From Blautia coccoides (GTDB lineage: Bacteria; Bacillota; Clostridia; Lachnospirales; Lachnospiraceae): a stretch of DNA of 64,000 nt. The DNA is taken from contig NZ_CP136422.1 of the NCBI RefSeq assembly GCF_034355335.1, positions 5,120,501 through 5,184,500 of the forward strand, in the 5' to 3' direction. Every line of letters starts with the position of its first letter. The first letter of the stretch is position 1. Of the stretch, positions 51,863-60,984 are shown piece by piece. Below the pieces are notes generated by a model. That model was not told the DNA's origin and did no database searches. It saw nothing but the letters and a program-made list of their open reading frames with translations. The translations under genes and the position numbers were made by a program.

Positions 51863-52642
51863 TTAACCCTGCAGTGATTTTGATTTGGTCATAATATGAT
51901 ACGGGCCTGCCACGAAGAACACACCGCCTATCATGTTTCCAATCGTGACAAACAGCAGGTTGTAGAAGTATCCTCCTATGCTGACTGCCGCGTCACCTGC
52001 ATTTAAAAGTCCCACTGCCAGAATACTCATATTGGCAATACTGTGCTCAAATCCACAGATCATGAACACAAAAATACACCAGAATACCATGATGAGCTTT
52101 CCTGACTCGGACTTCATCTTTAATGCGCACCATACAGCCAGACATACCAGGACATTACAGAAAATCCCTCTTACCAGAAGCTGTACAGGTGTCAGAGACA
52201 TCTTTGTGGCGGCTATCTGTGCGAAATAAGCTCCTATATCGCCTTTCGGAACTCCGGTAAGCTGGAATCCGATAACTCCCAGCAGAGAGCCAAGAATATT
52301 TCCGATATAACATAAAACCCATGCTTTGACTGTCTTGCCCCAAGGCACACATCCACTGAAGGAAGCACTTGCAAGAACCATATTGTTGCCTGTGAACAGC
52401 TCGGCACCCGCCATAATGACAAGGCTCAGGGCTGCCGCAAAGGCAAAAGCCTGCACTGCTTTCAGCATTGGGGACCCCGCTGCGTTCAGAGGTGTTCCCA
52501 GCGTAAATGTTACAAAACTTCCAAAAGCAATGAAAAGCCCTGCCGTGATGGAGGATACCATAAATCCAAAGGTATTGTTCTCCATGAAGTTTATCTTGCC
52601 TTTTGCCGCATTACAGACTGCACTGAATTCATCAAAATACAT
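51863..52642 (-). CDS. Formate/nitrite transporter (FNT family)
   Basis: This 259-aa channel has six hydrophobic segments and the FNT signatures AGAELFTGNNM (about 82-92) and FCNVLVCLAVW, plus GFEHSIANM, whose His is the central gating residue. FNT pentamers carry formate, nitrite or hydrosulfide. Its position 100 nt downstream of fhs, which consumes formate, points to formate. It may be transcribed from fhs read-through or its own promoter. Confidence 0.9.
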   Translation of the reverse strand: MYFDEFSAVCNAAKGKINFMENNTFGFMVSSITAGLFIAFGSFVTFTLGTPLNAAGSPMLKAVQAFAFAAALSLVIMAGAELFTGNNMVLASASFSGCVPWGKTVKAWVLCYIGNILGSLLGVIGFQLTGVPKGDIGAYFAQIAATKMSLTPVQLLVRGIFCNVLVCLAVWCALKMKSESGKLIMVFWCIFVFMICGFEHSIANMSILAVGLLNAGDAAVSIGGYFYNLLFVTIGNMIGGVFFVAGPYHIMTKSKSLQG

Positions 52643-52682
52643 ACTTTTTCCCCCGCTTCTATAGCTAAATTATGTATACAAA

Positions 52683-52710
52683 ATTCAGGTACGGCAAAGC
52701 CGTACCTGAA
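52683..52710 (-). terminator. Terminator after fhs
   Basis: TTCAGGTACGGC-TTT-GCCGTACCTGAA on the minus strand is a perfect 12-bp hairpin followed by TTTTG. Confidence 0.75.
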
Positions 52711-52742
52711 CTTCTCTATATTCAGTTTTCAAAATGGATTTT

Positions 52743-54428
52743 TTAGAACAGACCGGAAATCTTTCCTGTCTCGTCAACATCGATCCTCTCTGCAGCCGGA
52801 ACTTTAGGCAGACCTGGCATGGTCATGATTTCTCCGGTAAGAGCAACAATGAAACCTGCACCTGCGGAAATCTTCAGGTTACGAACGGTTACTTCAAAGT
52901 CTTTCGGTGCACCCAGTTTTGTCTGATCATCGGTCAGACTGTACTGTGTCTTAGCCACACAGATTGGGCAGTTTCCATATCCAAGAGCTTCCAGCTGAGC
53001 AGCCTGTTTCTGAGCGTTTGCTGTAAGAACAGCCTTCTTGCCGCCGTAGATCTTCTGAACGATCTGGTTTAACTTATCCTCAATGCTTCCTTCCAGTTCA
53101 TAGGAGAATGTAAAGTCATTGGGTTCTTCCACAAGACGTATAACTTCCTTAGCCAGTGCAGCACCGCCTTCGCCGCCTTTTGCCCAAACCTCGGAAAGTG
53201 CAACATTTACGCCCAGTTCTTTACATTTAGCTTCTACCAGGTCAAGCTCTGCCTTGGTATCTGTCGGGAATGCGTTGATAGCAACAACACACGGAAGCTT
53301 GTATACATTTGTGATATTGCTTACATGTTTCAGTAAGTTCGGGAGACCTTTCTCCAGAGCTTCCAGGTTCTCGTTATTTAAATCTGCTTTCGGTACGCCG
53401 CCGTTGTATTTCAGGGCACGTACAGTAGCTACGATAACAACTGCGCTCGGTGTCAGGCCTGCCATACGACACTTGATATCCAGGAATTTCTCTGCACCTA
53501 AGTCAGCACCGAATCCTGCTTCTGTGATAGCGTAATCGCCTAATTTCAGCGCCATCTTAGTAGCGATCACAGAGTTACATCCATGAGCGATATTAGCGAA
53601 TGGTCCACCGTGTACGATTGCAGGTACATGCTCCAGAGTCTGAACCAGGTTTGGTTTCAGTGCATCTTTCAGCAGTGCACACATAGCGCCTTCTGCATGT
53701 AAGTCATGTGCTGTGATCGGTTTCTGCTCGGAAACCTTGCCATATGTATAACCAACGATGATTCTTCCCAGTCTCTCCTTCAGGTCTGTAATGTCTTTTG
53801 CCAGACACAGAACAGCCATGATTTCAGAAGCAACTGTGATATCGTATCCGTCTTCTCTCGGACAGCCGTTTGTCTTTCCGCCCAGACCATCAACTACGAA
53901 ACGAAGCTGGCGGTCATTCATGTCCACACATCTTCTCCAGGTAATTTTTCTTGGGTCAATATTCAGGTCGTTGCCCTGATAAATATGATTATCCAGCATT
54001 GCTGCCAGCAGGTTATTTGCTGCGCCGATCGCGTGGAAGTCACCTGTAAAATGCAGGTTGATGTCTTCCATGGGAACTACCTGTGCATAACCGCCGCCTG
54101 CTGCGCCGCCCTTTACACCGAATACCGGTCCCAGGGATGGCTCACGGAGCGCTACCATTACATTTTTTCCTAATTTCTGAAGGCCATCAGCCAGACCTAC
54201 GGTTGTGGTGGTCTTTCCTTCTCCGGCAGGAGTCGGGTTGATTGCTGTAACCAGAACCAGTTTTCCATTTGGCTTATCAGATTCTTTTAACAGATTGTAG
54301 TCAATTTTAGCTTTGTACTTACCGTACTGCTCCAGATATTTGTCATCAATACCTGCTTTTTCTGCAATCTTTGTAATTGGCTCCATTGTGCACTCCTGTG
54401 CGATTTCGATGTCTGATTTGAATCCCAT
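52743..54428 (-). CDS. fhs: Formate-tetrahydrofolate ligase
   Basis: This 561-aa ATP-dependent enzyme joins formate to tetrahydrofolate to give 10-formyl-THF, feeding purine synthesis and, in acetogens, the methyl branch of the Wood-Ljungdahl pathway. It has the ATP-binding [12 protein letters not shown] (63-74), [26 protein letters not shown] and the C-terminal [15 protein letters not shown]. The start at 54428 follows AAAGGAGG. A ZTP riboswitch and terminator lie in the leader, and a formate channel follows. Confidence 0.97.
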   Translation of the reverse strand: MGFKSDIEIAQECTMEPITKIAEKAGIDDKYLEQYGKYKAKIDYNLLKESDKPNGKLVLVTAINPTPAGEGKTTTTVGLADGLQKLGKNVMVALREPSLGPVFGVKGGAAGGGYAQVVPMEDINLHFTGDFHAIGAANNLLAAMLDNHIYQGNDLNIDPRKITWRRCVDMNDRQLRFVVDGLGGKTNGCPREDGYDITVASEIMAVLCLAKDITDLKERLGRIIVGYTYGKVSEQKPITAHDLHAEGAMCALLKDALKPNLVQTLEHVPAIVHGGPFANIAHGCNSVIATKMALKLGDYAITEAGFGADLGAEKFLDIKCRMAGLTPSAVVIVATVRALKYNGGVPKADLNNENLEALEKGLPNLLKHVSNITNVYKLPCVVAINAFPTDTKAELDLVEAKCKELGVNVALSEVWAKGGEGGAALAKEVIRLVEEPNDFTFSYELEGSIEDKLNQIVQKIYGGKKAVLTANAQKQAAQLEALGYGNCPICVAKTQYSLTDDQTKLGAPKDFEVTVRNLKISAGAGFIVALTGEIMTMPGLPKVPAAERIDVDETGKISGLF

Positions 54429-54504
54429 GTTAATACCCTCCTTTTCATGGCAATAGTTTTGTTTCTGCATGTATACTGCCACTGTCTATGTATGAACCCT
54501 TTGA

Positions 54505-54550
54505 AAAAAAAGGGCAACATTTGTCAATTACACAATTACAAACGTTGCCC
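54505..54550 (-). terminator. Riboswitch-controlled terminator in the fhs leader
   Basis: On the minus strand GGGCAACGTTTGT pairs with ACAAATGTTGCCC (one wobble), followed by TTTTTTTT. Its first bases are the GGGC of the ZTP aptamer, so ligand binding should prevent the terminator from forming. Confidence 0.85.
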
Positions 54551-54615
54551 AGACGGTCGGCTCTCACTTACATTTTGACTTCACTGTGGTGCTCCACATT
54601 GTAATCCGTCAGAAA
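54545..54615 (-). promoter_or_regulatory. ZTP (pfl) riboswitch upstream of fhs
   Basis: The minus strand reads CTGACGG, then a GTGG-AGCA-CCAC hairpin, TGAAGT, and the conserved GCCGACCGTCTGGGC, which is the hallmark order of the pfl/ZTP riboswitch. CGACCGTC pairs with GACGG to form the pseudoknotted core. Binding of ZMP/ZTP, a signal of 10-formyl-THF shortage, turns on one-carbon genes such as fhs. The aptamer overlaps the terminator just downstream. Confidence 0.9.
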
Positions 54616-54642
54616 TCAAAACTATTATTTTGTTATGTCTAT

Positions 54643-54671
54643 AATTTATCACAAATTCCGATTACTGTCAA
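54643..54671 (-). promoter_or_regulatory. fhs promoter
   Basis: TTGACA (54666-54671) and TAAATT (54643-54648) are 17 bp apart on the minus strand, about 30 bp upstream of the riboswitch. Confidence 0.65.
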
Positions 54672-54718
54672 TGCTGTATCATATTAAAAATTCACAACAA
54701 TATTTCGACAATTTTACT

Positions 54719-55687
54719 CTATTTTCCGGCGATAAATGATAATACTTCTTCTTTTTTGGGCATAACACGGAGTGCGCCCTTCTTTGTAGTAATAAGAGAG
54801 GAGGCACCGTTGGAGAATTCCAGCATTTCATAGAGCTGTTCCTCTGAAAGGCCTTCAATTCCGTGCTCCAGCACATAATTCAGCGCACATGCGCCAAAGG
54901 TATCACCTGCTCCTGTAGTCTCGATGGTATTTTCCTGTAAGAACGGCGCATGGAACACTTCTCTGCCCTCGTGGAAGGCAATGCTTCCCTCTTTTCCCAT
55001 GGTCACGTTCATGAGCTTCAGATCAGGATACTGGGACAGCAGTATATGGGCGCCTTCCTTCACATCCTTTGTGCCGGTCATGAATTCCAGCTCTTCCTCA
55101 GAGATTTTCAGCAGATCACATTTTGACAGACCATATGTGATCTGTTCTTTTGCCAGTTCCATGCTGCTCCACAGAGGCGGGCGCAGATTCGGGTCAAAGG
55201 AGATCAGAAGCCCTGCTTCTCTTGCAATATCAATAGCTTTGGCAGTTGCTCTGCGCACACCCTCGTGGGTCATGGACAGGGTGCCAAAATGGAATGCCTT
55301 TGCTGATCTTATGTATTCTTCGTCGATCTGGTCTACACTCAGCATCATATCCGCACCGGGATTTCTGTAAAACGCGAAGTCCCTGTCCCCATCCTCAAAG
55401 GTATGGACAAAGGCCAGCGTTGTATGGACTTCCTGGTCTTCATACAGATGGCTGGTGTCAATCCCCAGACTGTTCAGTGTGTTTCTCAGGGATGTACCAA
55501 ACTGGTCCTTACCCACAACACCCAGAAAAGACGTCTTTTTCCCAAGGTTGTTCAGCATGGCCAGCACATTACAAGGGGCGCCGCCCGGATTTGCCTCAAA
55601 GATAGGGTTTCCCTGTCCGCTCACTCCGTTCTCTGTAAAATCGATCAAAAGCTCGCCCAGGGCGATAACATCAAAATTCTTGTTCAT
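54719..55687 (-). CDS. Fructokinase (PfkB family)
   Basis: This 322-aa PfkB kinase has the sugar-binding GGAPCNVLAML (35-45), GKDQFGTSL and the anion-hole/catalytic TTGAGDTFGA (257-266, base D262). N-terminal ALGELLIDF and the FDPNLRPPLW segment are typical of fructokinases that make fructose-6-phosphate. GGAGAATATA precedes the ATG. It has its own promoter and no sugar transporter nearby; related 2-keto-3-deoxygluconate kinases cannot be fully excluded. Confidence 0.87.
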   Translation of the reverse strand: MNKNFDVIALGELLIDFTENGVSGQGNPIFEANPGGAPCNVLAMLNNLGKKTSFLGVVGKDQFGTSLRNTLNSLGIDTSHLYEDQEVHTTLAFVHTFEDGDRDFAFYRNPGADMMLSVDQIDEEYIRSAKAFHFGTLSMTHEGVRRATAKAIDIAREAGLLISFDPNLRPPLWSSMELAKEQITYGLSKCDLLKISEEELEFMTGTKDVKEGAHILLSQYPDLKLMNVTMGKEGSIAFHEGREVFHAPFLQENTIETTGAGDTFGACALNYVLEHGIEGLSEEQLYEMLEFSNGASSLITTKKGALRVMPKKEEVLSFIAGK

Positions 55688-55721
55688 TTATATTCTCCTT
55701 GTCCGTTTTATTCTACTGTGA

Positions 55722-55750
55722 ATTATATTCGTTTTGCCTGCTTTACGCAA
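55722..55750 (-). promoter_or_regulatory. Fructokinase promoter
   Basis: TTGCGT (55745-55750) and a perfect TATAAT (55722-55727) lie 17 bp apart on the minus strand. Confidence 0.65.
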
Positions 55751-55860
55751 GTACCGCGGCATAATTATTCATAAAAAATACATTAGATATAGAATTATTC
55801 GTGATCTTATGGCCGGTATTCTTAATGAATCGAAAGGTTTTCTTTAGAATTTCTTATAAA

Positions 55861-55889
55861 TTGAGCCTGCAATTTCTTTTAAATTATAT
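55861..55889 (+). promoter_or_regulatory. Likely dlt operon promoter
   Basis: TTGAGC (55861-55866) and TTATAT (55884-55889) are 17 bp apart, about 45 bp before the dltA ATG. Confidence 0.45.
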
Positions 55890-55935
55890 GGTGTAATGAG
55901 AACGTAAGAATAATGTCGAAATTGAGGTGATTTCC

Positions 55936-57480
55936 ATGAATATATTAAACCAAATATCCGAGTATGCCTCCATCTGCCCGGAAAGAACAGCCATCTGCTG
56001 TGACGGCCTGTCTGTTACTTACGGGGAGCTGGAGTTATATTCCGGGCGTCTGGCCCGTTATCTTGGGCAGCAGTGCGGGCAGGACCACTCCCCCATAGCT
56101 GTATACGGTCATAAGCACCCCCTGATGCTTGTATCTTTTCTGGCATGTGTCAAATCAGGCAGGGCATACTGCCCCATTGACACCTCTGTGCCGGATTCCC
56201 GGGTGGAAATGATCTTAGACGCCCTTGACTCACCAATCCTTTTGACCCTCTCTCCTCTGCACGGAGACTGTAAAAATAAACGTCCCCTTTCCCTCCAGGA
56301 AATTGACAGGATCATACATACCGATTTTCCCTCTATGGACATCCGCATGGAAGAAACCAGGCCAGAGCCTATTTTAGGGGAGGATATTTTTTACATCATA
56401 TTTACTTCGGGAAGCACCGGCACCCCAAAAGGAGTCACGATCACGGAACAAAATCTGAGCAATTTCCTGGATTGGTCCATTACTCTGGGGACACCCACCA
56501 ACGCCAAAAAGGGGAAGGTATTTCTGAATCAGGCTCCTTTTTCTTTTGATCTGTCCGTCCTGGATCTGTATACATGTCTGGCTGTGGGCGGAACGCTTTG
56601 GTGCCTGACAAATGATGTGCAGAAGGATTACCGGAAACTGCTGGATTCCCTGAAAAGATCCGGGGCCTCCATTATGGTTTCCACACCGTCCTTTGCAGAC
56701 ATGTGCCTGTCAGACCCCGGATTTACACAGACGTCCCTGCCGGAACTGGGCCTGTTCCTGTTCTGCGGAGAAACCCTGACAAACCGGACAGCCGTTAAGC
56801 TTATGGAGCGTTTTCCCTCTGCCAGGATCATGAACACCTATGGTCCCACCGAATCCACAGTGGCTGTCACCCAGGTAGAGATAACGCCTAAACTGGCTGC
56901 CTGTACTTCCCCTCTGCCTGTAGGCAGGCCAAAGCCTGGCACTGCGTTGCAGATCTGCAGTCCTTCGGGCAGCATACTCCCCGAAGGCGAAAAGGGTGAG
57001 ATCATTATCCTGGGGGACACGGTAAGTCCCGGTTACTATCAGAACCCTTCACAGACACAAAAGCATTTTTTCACATATACAGAGGAGAAAACTGCGGTAC
57101 AGGGCTACCGCACAGGTGATAAAGGGTATATGAAAGACGGGATGCTCTATTACTGCGGACGCATAGATCTGCAGATTAAGCTGCACGGATACAGAATTGA
57201 GCTGGAGGATATTGAAAATAATCTTATCCGCCTTCCACAGATAGAAAAAGCAGCGGTACTCCCCAATATGAGAGACGGGCGTATCAAAAGCATCAGTGCC
57301 TATCTGGTCTGCCCCGGCATGACGGCGCCGGAACGCACTTACGCGGAATCCCTAAAAGAGAAACTGCGCGCATTCCTTCCGGAATACATGATACCTAAAA
57401 AACTCATATTCATGGACAGACTTCCCATGACCGGAAATGGCAAGGTTGACAGAAAAGCCCTGGGGAGCACAGTTCTTTGA
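55936..57480 (+). CDS. dltA: D-alanine--D-alanyl carrier protein ligase
   Basis: This 514-aa adenylating enzyme activates D-alanine with ATP and loads it onto DltC for teichoic acid D-alanylation. The P-loop is TSGSTGTPKG (157-166). Further adenylation-domain motifs are NTYGPTEST, YRTGDKG, GRIDLQIKLHGYRIE and the C-terminal lysine in GNGKVDRKAL. Length is typical. The ATG at 55936 follows GAGGTGA. It heads the operon dltA-dltB-dltC-dltD-dltX-like. Confidence 0.93.
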   Translation: MNILNQISEYASICPERTAICCDGLSVTYGELELYSGRLARYLGQQCGQDHSPIAVYGHKHPLMLVSFLACVKSGRAYCPIDTSVPDSRVEMILDALDSPILLTLSPLHGDCKNKRPLSLQEIDRIIHTDFPSMDIRMEETRPEPILGEDIFYIIFTSGSTGTPKGVTITEQNLSNFLDWSITLGTPTNAKKGKVFLNQAPFSFDLSVLDLYTCLAVGGTLWCLTNDVQKDYRKLLDSLKRSGASIMVSTPSFADMCLSDPGFTQTSLPELGLFLFCGETLTNRTAVKLMERFPSARIMNTYGPTESTVAVTQVEITPKLAACTSPLPVGRPKPGTALQICSPSGSILPEGEKGEIIILGDTVSPGYYQNPSQTQKHFFTYTEEKTAVQGYRTGDKGYMKDGMLYYCGRIDLQIKLHGYRIELEDIENNLIRLPQIEKAAVLPNMRDGRIKSISAYLVCPGMTAPERTYAESLKEKLRAFLPEYMIPKKLIFMDRLPMTGNGKVDRKALGSTVL

Positions 57481-58649
57481 GTTTTTATGAAGGGCTTTCC
57501 TTTTTTATCTGTCTCTTTCTCTTCCTGATCCCCGCCGTCATTCTGGGCATCATGGAAAAAAGAATGGGGCATTATACCCTGGCAGTCTCCCTGGTCTTCA
57601 TTGTCCTGGTCTTCGGCCACAGCCCCCGGCAGTTCCTCTATCTCCTCTTATTTTACGGATGGTCCTACCTGGTTGTGCGGGGATACGCTGCTGTCCGGGG
57701 CAAATACGGAAGAAACGAAAAACAGTATTACCTGTTCCTGGCTGCCATGCTGCTGCCTCTTATATTATGTAAATTATCGCCCTTATTTCACATGAACATT
57801 TTTGGATTTACCGGCATTTCCTATATGAGTTTCCGCAGCATTCAGATGGTCATAGAGATTTACGACGGGATCATTGAAGAGGTTCCCCTTCTGGAATTTT
57901 CGGGATTTCTTCTTTTCTTTCCCTCCATCAGCTCCGGGCCTATTGACAGAAGCCGCCGCTTTCATGATGACTGGGAGCGCATCATACCAAGAGCCAATTA
58001 CCTGGAAATGCTGGCAGAAGGAATTTTCAAACTTCTTCTGGGCCTGGTCTACAAGCTGGCGTTGGGCACCCAGCTCTACACACTGCTCACCATATGTGAA
58101 CAGTCCATGGGCCAGCGCGGTGCCCCCTGGTACTTTGCCGCCGGATATGCCTGGCTGTACGGCTTCTATTTGTTCTTTGATTTTGCAGGATATTCCCTTA
58201 TGGCTGTGGGAACCGCTTATATCCTGGGTGTAAGACTTCCCGACAACTTCCGTGCTCCATTCAGAAGTCTGGACATAAAAGAGTTCTGGGACCGCTGGCA
58301 CATAACCCTGTCCCACTGGTTCCGTGATTTCCTCTTCACCCGTTTCATTATGAAATGTACAAAGAAGAAATGGTTTTCCAGCCGCCTGAACAGGGCCTGC
58401 GCCGGATTCATTGTGAATATGGGTGTTATGGGTCTATGGCACGGTGTCACCCCTTCCTACATACTCTACGGACTCTATCACGGCATCCTGCTTTCAGTCA
58501 CAGAGGTATACCAGAAAAAATCAGCCTTCTACAAAAAACACAAAAACCAGAAACTATACAAGGCGGCCTCCTGGCTGCTTACCATAAACCTGGTGATATT
58601 GGGCTTCTTTATCTTCTCCGGAAAATTCCTGGAGCTGTTAGCTGCCTGA
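57477..58649 (+). CDS. dltB: MBOAT-family D-alanine transfer protein
   Basis: This 390-aa membrane-bound O-acyltransferase has about 11 hydrophobic segments, with the MBOAT block WDRWHITLSHWFRDFLF and the catalytic histidine in GLWHGVTPSYILYG. It moves D-alanine from DltC across the membrane toward teichoic acids. The frame has no ATG near the start; a TTG at 57477 overlaps the dltA stop by 4 bases, with GGGAG upstream, so translation is coupled. Length agrees with DltB. Confidence 0.92.
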   Translation: MSFYEGLSFFICLFLFLIPAVILGIMEKRMGHYTLAVSLVFIVLVFGHSPRQFLYLLLFYGWSYLVVRGYAAVRGKYGRNEKQYYLFLAAMLLPLILCKLSPLFHMNIFGFTGISYMSFRSIQMVIEIYDGIIEEVPLLEFSGFLLFFPSISSGPIDRSRRFHDDWERIIPRANYLEMLAEGIFKLLLGLVYKLALGTQLYTLLTICEQSMGQRGAPWYFAAGYAWLYGFYLFFDFAGYSLMAVGTAYILGVRLPDNFRAPFRSLDIKEFWDRWHITLSHWFRDFLFTRFIMKCTKKKWFSSRLNRACAGFIVNMGVMGLWHGVTPSYILYGLYHGILLSVTEVYQKKSAFYKKHKNQKLYKAASWLLTINLVILGFFIFSGKFLELLAA

Positions 58650-58697
58650 TCTCACATATTATTCTATTGCCTCATTATTATATTAGGAGAAAACAAA

Positions 58698-58928
58698 ATG
58701 GAAGAAAAAATTTTAGATTTATTAGCAGATATCTGTGAAGATGACATTGTGAAAGAGGATATAAAGACCGAACTTTTCCAGTCCGGACTTCTGGACTCCC
58801 TGGGATTTGCCGAGTTCCTGGCCGGCCTTGAGGAAGAGTGCGGGATTGTCATTGCGCCCTCAGAAGTCACCAGAGAAGAAATGGACACACCTGAAAAAAT
58901 CCTGACCCTTGTAAGGTCTAAAGTCTGA
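58698..58928 (+). CDS. dltC: D-alanyl carrier protein
   Basis: This 76-aa acyl-carrier-type protein has the phosphopantetheine site S34 in LLDSLGFAEF, within a four-helix fold. It carries D-alanine as a thioester between DltA and DltB. TAGGAG precedes the ATG. Its size and position are as expected for DltC. Confidence 0.93.
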   Translation: MEEKILDLLADICEDDIVKEDIKTELFQSGLLDSLGFAEFLAGLEEECGIVIAPSEVTREEMDTPEKILTLVRSKV

Positions 58929-58965
58929 TCCAAGATCCCCTCCAGGAAAGGAAGGCACAGGAAAC

Positions 58966-60120
58966 ATGAAAAGACTGACTGCATTTTTCACGGCTTTTGT
59001 ATTGTTCCTTGTCACTGCCGCAGGTATTCATCTGTCTGTACGTGACAAGAAAATCCCGGACTCCCACGCGTTTTCCACCTGGGCCAACGAGACAAAAACA
59101 CGTTCCCGTGAAACCATAAAACAAAACCTGAATTCGGACAGCCTTCTGGTATTTGGCTCCTCTGAATTCATGCACGGCCAGGACACGCCTTATCATCCAT
59201 CCGCTATGTTCGCGGACAGCGATTTTGAGCCTATGCTCATTGGTGCCGGCTATTACCAGTCCCTGAGCCATGCCATCGCTCTTAGCGCTGTAGGAGAGGG
59301 CCAGAAAAAAGCCGTTCTTTTCCTCTCACCCCAGTGGTTCAGGAAACCCGGTGTCCTGCCACAGGCCTTTGCATCCCGTTTCTCAGAAAATGACTATATG
59401 GGCATGCTGCAGAACGAAAACCTTTCAAAAGAGACAAAGCAATACATCATAGACCGCACACACGCTCTCCTGAAAGACGACCCCAAAACCCGGAATCGTT
59501 TAAGCAGATATGAGCGCGTATGGGATACCAAAACCGCCACCACAGAGGATACCCTCCTTGCCAACGCATGGCAGGGCTTTCTGAACGAAAAAGAAAGAAT
59601 AACCGTACCTCTTCTCTTTGACCTCACAGCAAAAAAGACAAACCGTACTGCCGGCAATATATCCATAAACTGGACCAAGTGGTTAGCCAAAGCTGAAAAA
59701 GACGGTTCCCGTTATCAGGAAAACCAATTCTATATAGATGAGAAAAACTATAAAAAACTCAAGCCACGCCTTTCCAAAAAGAAAGACAGCAATAAAAAAG
59801 CCATCCACGGCTACGGTTCCTCACCAGAGTATGATGATCTCCGCTGTTTCCTGGACGTATGCCGGGATATGGACATCAAGCCTCTACTGGTCATCCTGCC
59901 TGTGAACGGCTACTACTACGACTACACCGGATTCCCTCAGACTGCCAGAGAAACCTACTACTCCAACATCCGAAACCTGGCTGACGCCTATAATGCCCAG
60001 CTTGCCGATTTCTCTGCCGACGAATATACAAAATACTTCTTTGAAGACCAAGTCCACATTGGACGGAAAGGATGGGTGCTGATCAATGAAAGTCTTTACA
60101 ACTTTTATAAAGAACCTTAA
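58966..60120 (+). CDS. dltD: D-alanyl-lipoteichoic acid biosynthesis protein
   Basis: This 384-aa protein has an N-terminal membrane anchor (about residues 5-22) and an extracellular SGNH-type esterase domain with FGSSEFMHG (63-71, nucleophile Ser) and the late Asp/His pair in DQVHIG. It completes D-alanine transfer to teichoic acid outside the membrane. AGGAAAC lies before the ATG. Its 3-prime end overlaps the start of the DltX-like gene by 35 bp. Confidence 0.9.
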   Translation: MKRLTAFFTAFVLFLVTAAGIHLSVRDKKIPDSHAFSTWANETKTRSRETIKQNLNSDSLLVFGSSEFMHGQDTPYHPSAMFADSDFEPMLIGAGYYQSLSHAIALSAVGEGQKKAVLFLSPQWFRKPGVLPQAFASRFSENDYMGMLQNENLSKETKQYIIDRTHALLKDDPKTRNRLSRYERVWDTKTATTEDTLLANAWQGFLNEKERITVPLLFDLTAKKTNRTAGNISINWTKWLAKAEKDGSRYQENQFYIDEKNYKKLKPRLSKKKDSNKKAIHGYGSSPEYDDLRCFLDVCRDMDIKPLLVILPVNGYYYDYTGFPQTARETYYSNIRNLADAYNAQLADFSADEYTKYFFEDQVHIGRKGWVLINESLYNFYKEP

Positions 60121-60247
60121 AAATAACGCCAAAGCGCGCTTCCTTCTCCAGGTGCTCACTTTTTACGCGCTCCTTATGCTCCTCTATCTCTATTTTATGA
60201 CTGCCAACCTCTCCTCAGCACCGCCCTTTCTCTACTCACAATTTTAA
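60086..60247 (+). CDS. DltX-like small membrane peptide
   Basis: A 53-codon frame overlaps the end of dltD. It encodes a basic N-terminus, one membrane helix (about residues 19-38) and a C-terminus ending FLYSQF, which resembles the FIYNEF end of DltX. DltX binds DltB/DltD complexes and is needed for D-alanylation; in bacilli it is encoded before dltA, here it ends the operon. AAAGGATGGG lies before the ATG and a hairpin follows the stop. The match is by pattern only. Confidence 0.7.
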   Translation: MKVFTTFIKNLKNNAKARFLLQVLTFYALLMLLYLYFMTANLSSAPPFLYSQF

Positions 60248-60268
60248 GAAGCCGCCATGCGGCTTCTT
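60248..60268 (+). terminator. Hairpin after the dlt operon
   Basis: GAAGCCGC-CAT-GCGGCTTC follows the DltX-like stop directly, with a short TTGT tail. It also faces the convergent kdpE gene. Confidence 0.55.
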
Positions 60269-60282
60269 GTCCGTACAGCACG

Positions 60283-60984
60283 TTACTCCCTCTTGATCAT
60301 CCGATACCCGATACCGATATGGGTCTGGATATACTTAGGCTCTGAAGGCTCTTCCTCGATCTTCTTCCTGAGTGTGGCCATAAACACACGCAGGGAAGGC
60401 ACATCACTCTGCATCACATTTCCCCAAACCTCATTTAATATGAAATTATGGGTCAGAACCCTCCCCACGTTTTTCGCCAGAAGGCACAGCAGTTTATACT
60501 CAATAGGCGTCAGATGGATCTCCTGATCCCTGATAAATACACACCCGGAGGCATAGTCAATTTTCAGATCACCATTTACGAAGACCGCGTTATCCTCCAC
60601 ACCTCCGCTGCTCTGATACATGGCCCTGCGAAGGCTGGCACGCAGCCTTGCCAGCAGTTCCTCCACACTGAAAGGCTTTGTCAGATAATCATCTGCGCCT
60701 GCATCCAGCGCATTCACCTTATCCGCATCCTCGCTTCTGGCACTTACCACTATAATAGGTACATTTGACCAGGATCTTATCTTTTTTATCAGCTCCACAC
60801 CGTCCATATCCGGCAGCCCCAAATCCAATATGATCACATCCGGTCTCTGGGAAACAGCTTCCATCAAAGCCTGCGCCCCATTCTTAGCCATATGGTATCG
60901 GTATTCCTGTATATCCAGTGTGGTCCCCATCAGATTTCTGACGGCTTTGTCATCCTCCACGATAAGTATCAATGGTTTATTCAT
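60283..60984 (-). CDS. kdpE: KdpE-type response regulator
   Basis: This 233-aa OmpR-family regulator has a receiver domain (DD at 11-12, phospho-acceptor D54 in ILDLGLPDMDG, K104 region) and a C-terminal winged helix (HLTPIEYKLLCLLAKN, RVFMATLRKKIE). Its sequence fits KdpE. It overlaps the kdpD gene by 8 bp. KdpE normally activates the kdpFABC potassium pump; no kdp pump genes are in the window, but trkA lies just upstream of kdpD. Confidence 0.9.
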   Translation of the reverse strand: MNKPLILIVEDDKAVRNLMGTTLDIQEYRYHMAKNGAQALMEAVSQRPDVIILDLGLPDMDGVELIKKIRSWSNVPIIVVSARSEDADKVNALDAGADDYLTKPFSVEELLARLRASLRRAMYQSSGGVEDNAVFVNGDLKIDYASGCVFIRDQEIHLTPIEYKLLCLLAKNVGRVLTHNFILNEVWGNVMQSDVPSLRVFMATLRKKIEEEPSEPKYIQTHIGIGYRMIKRE

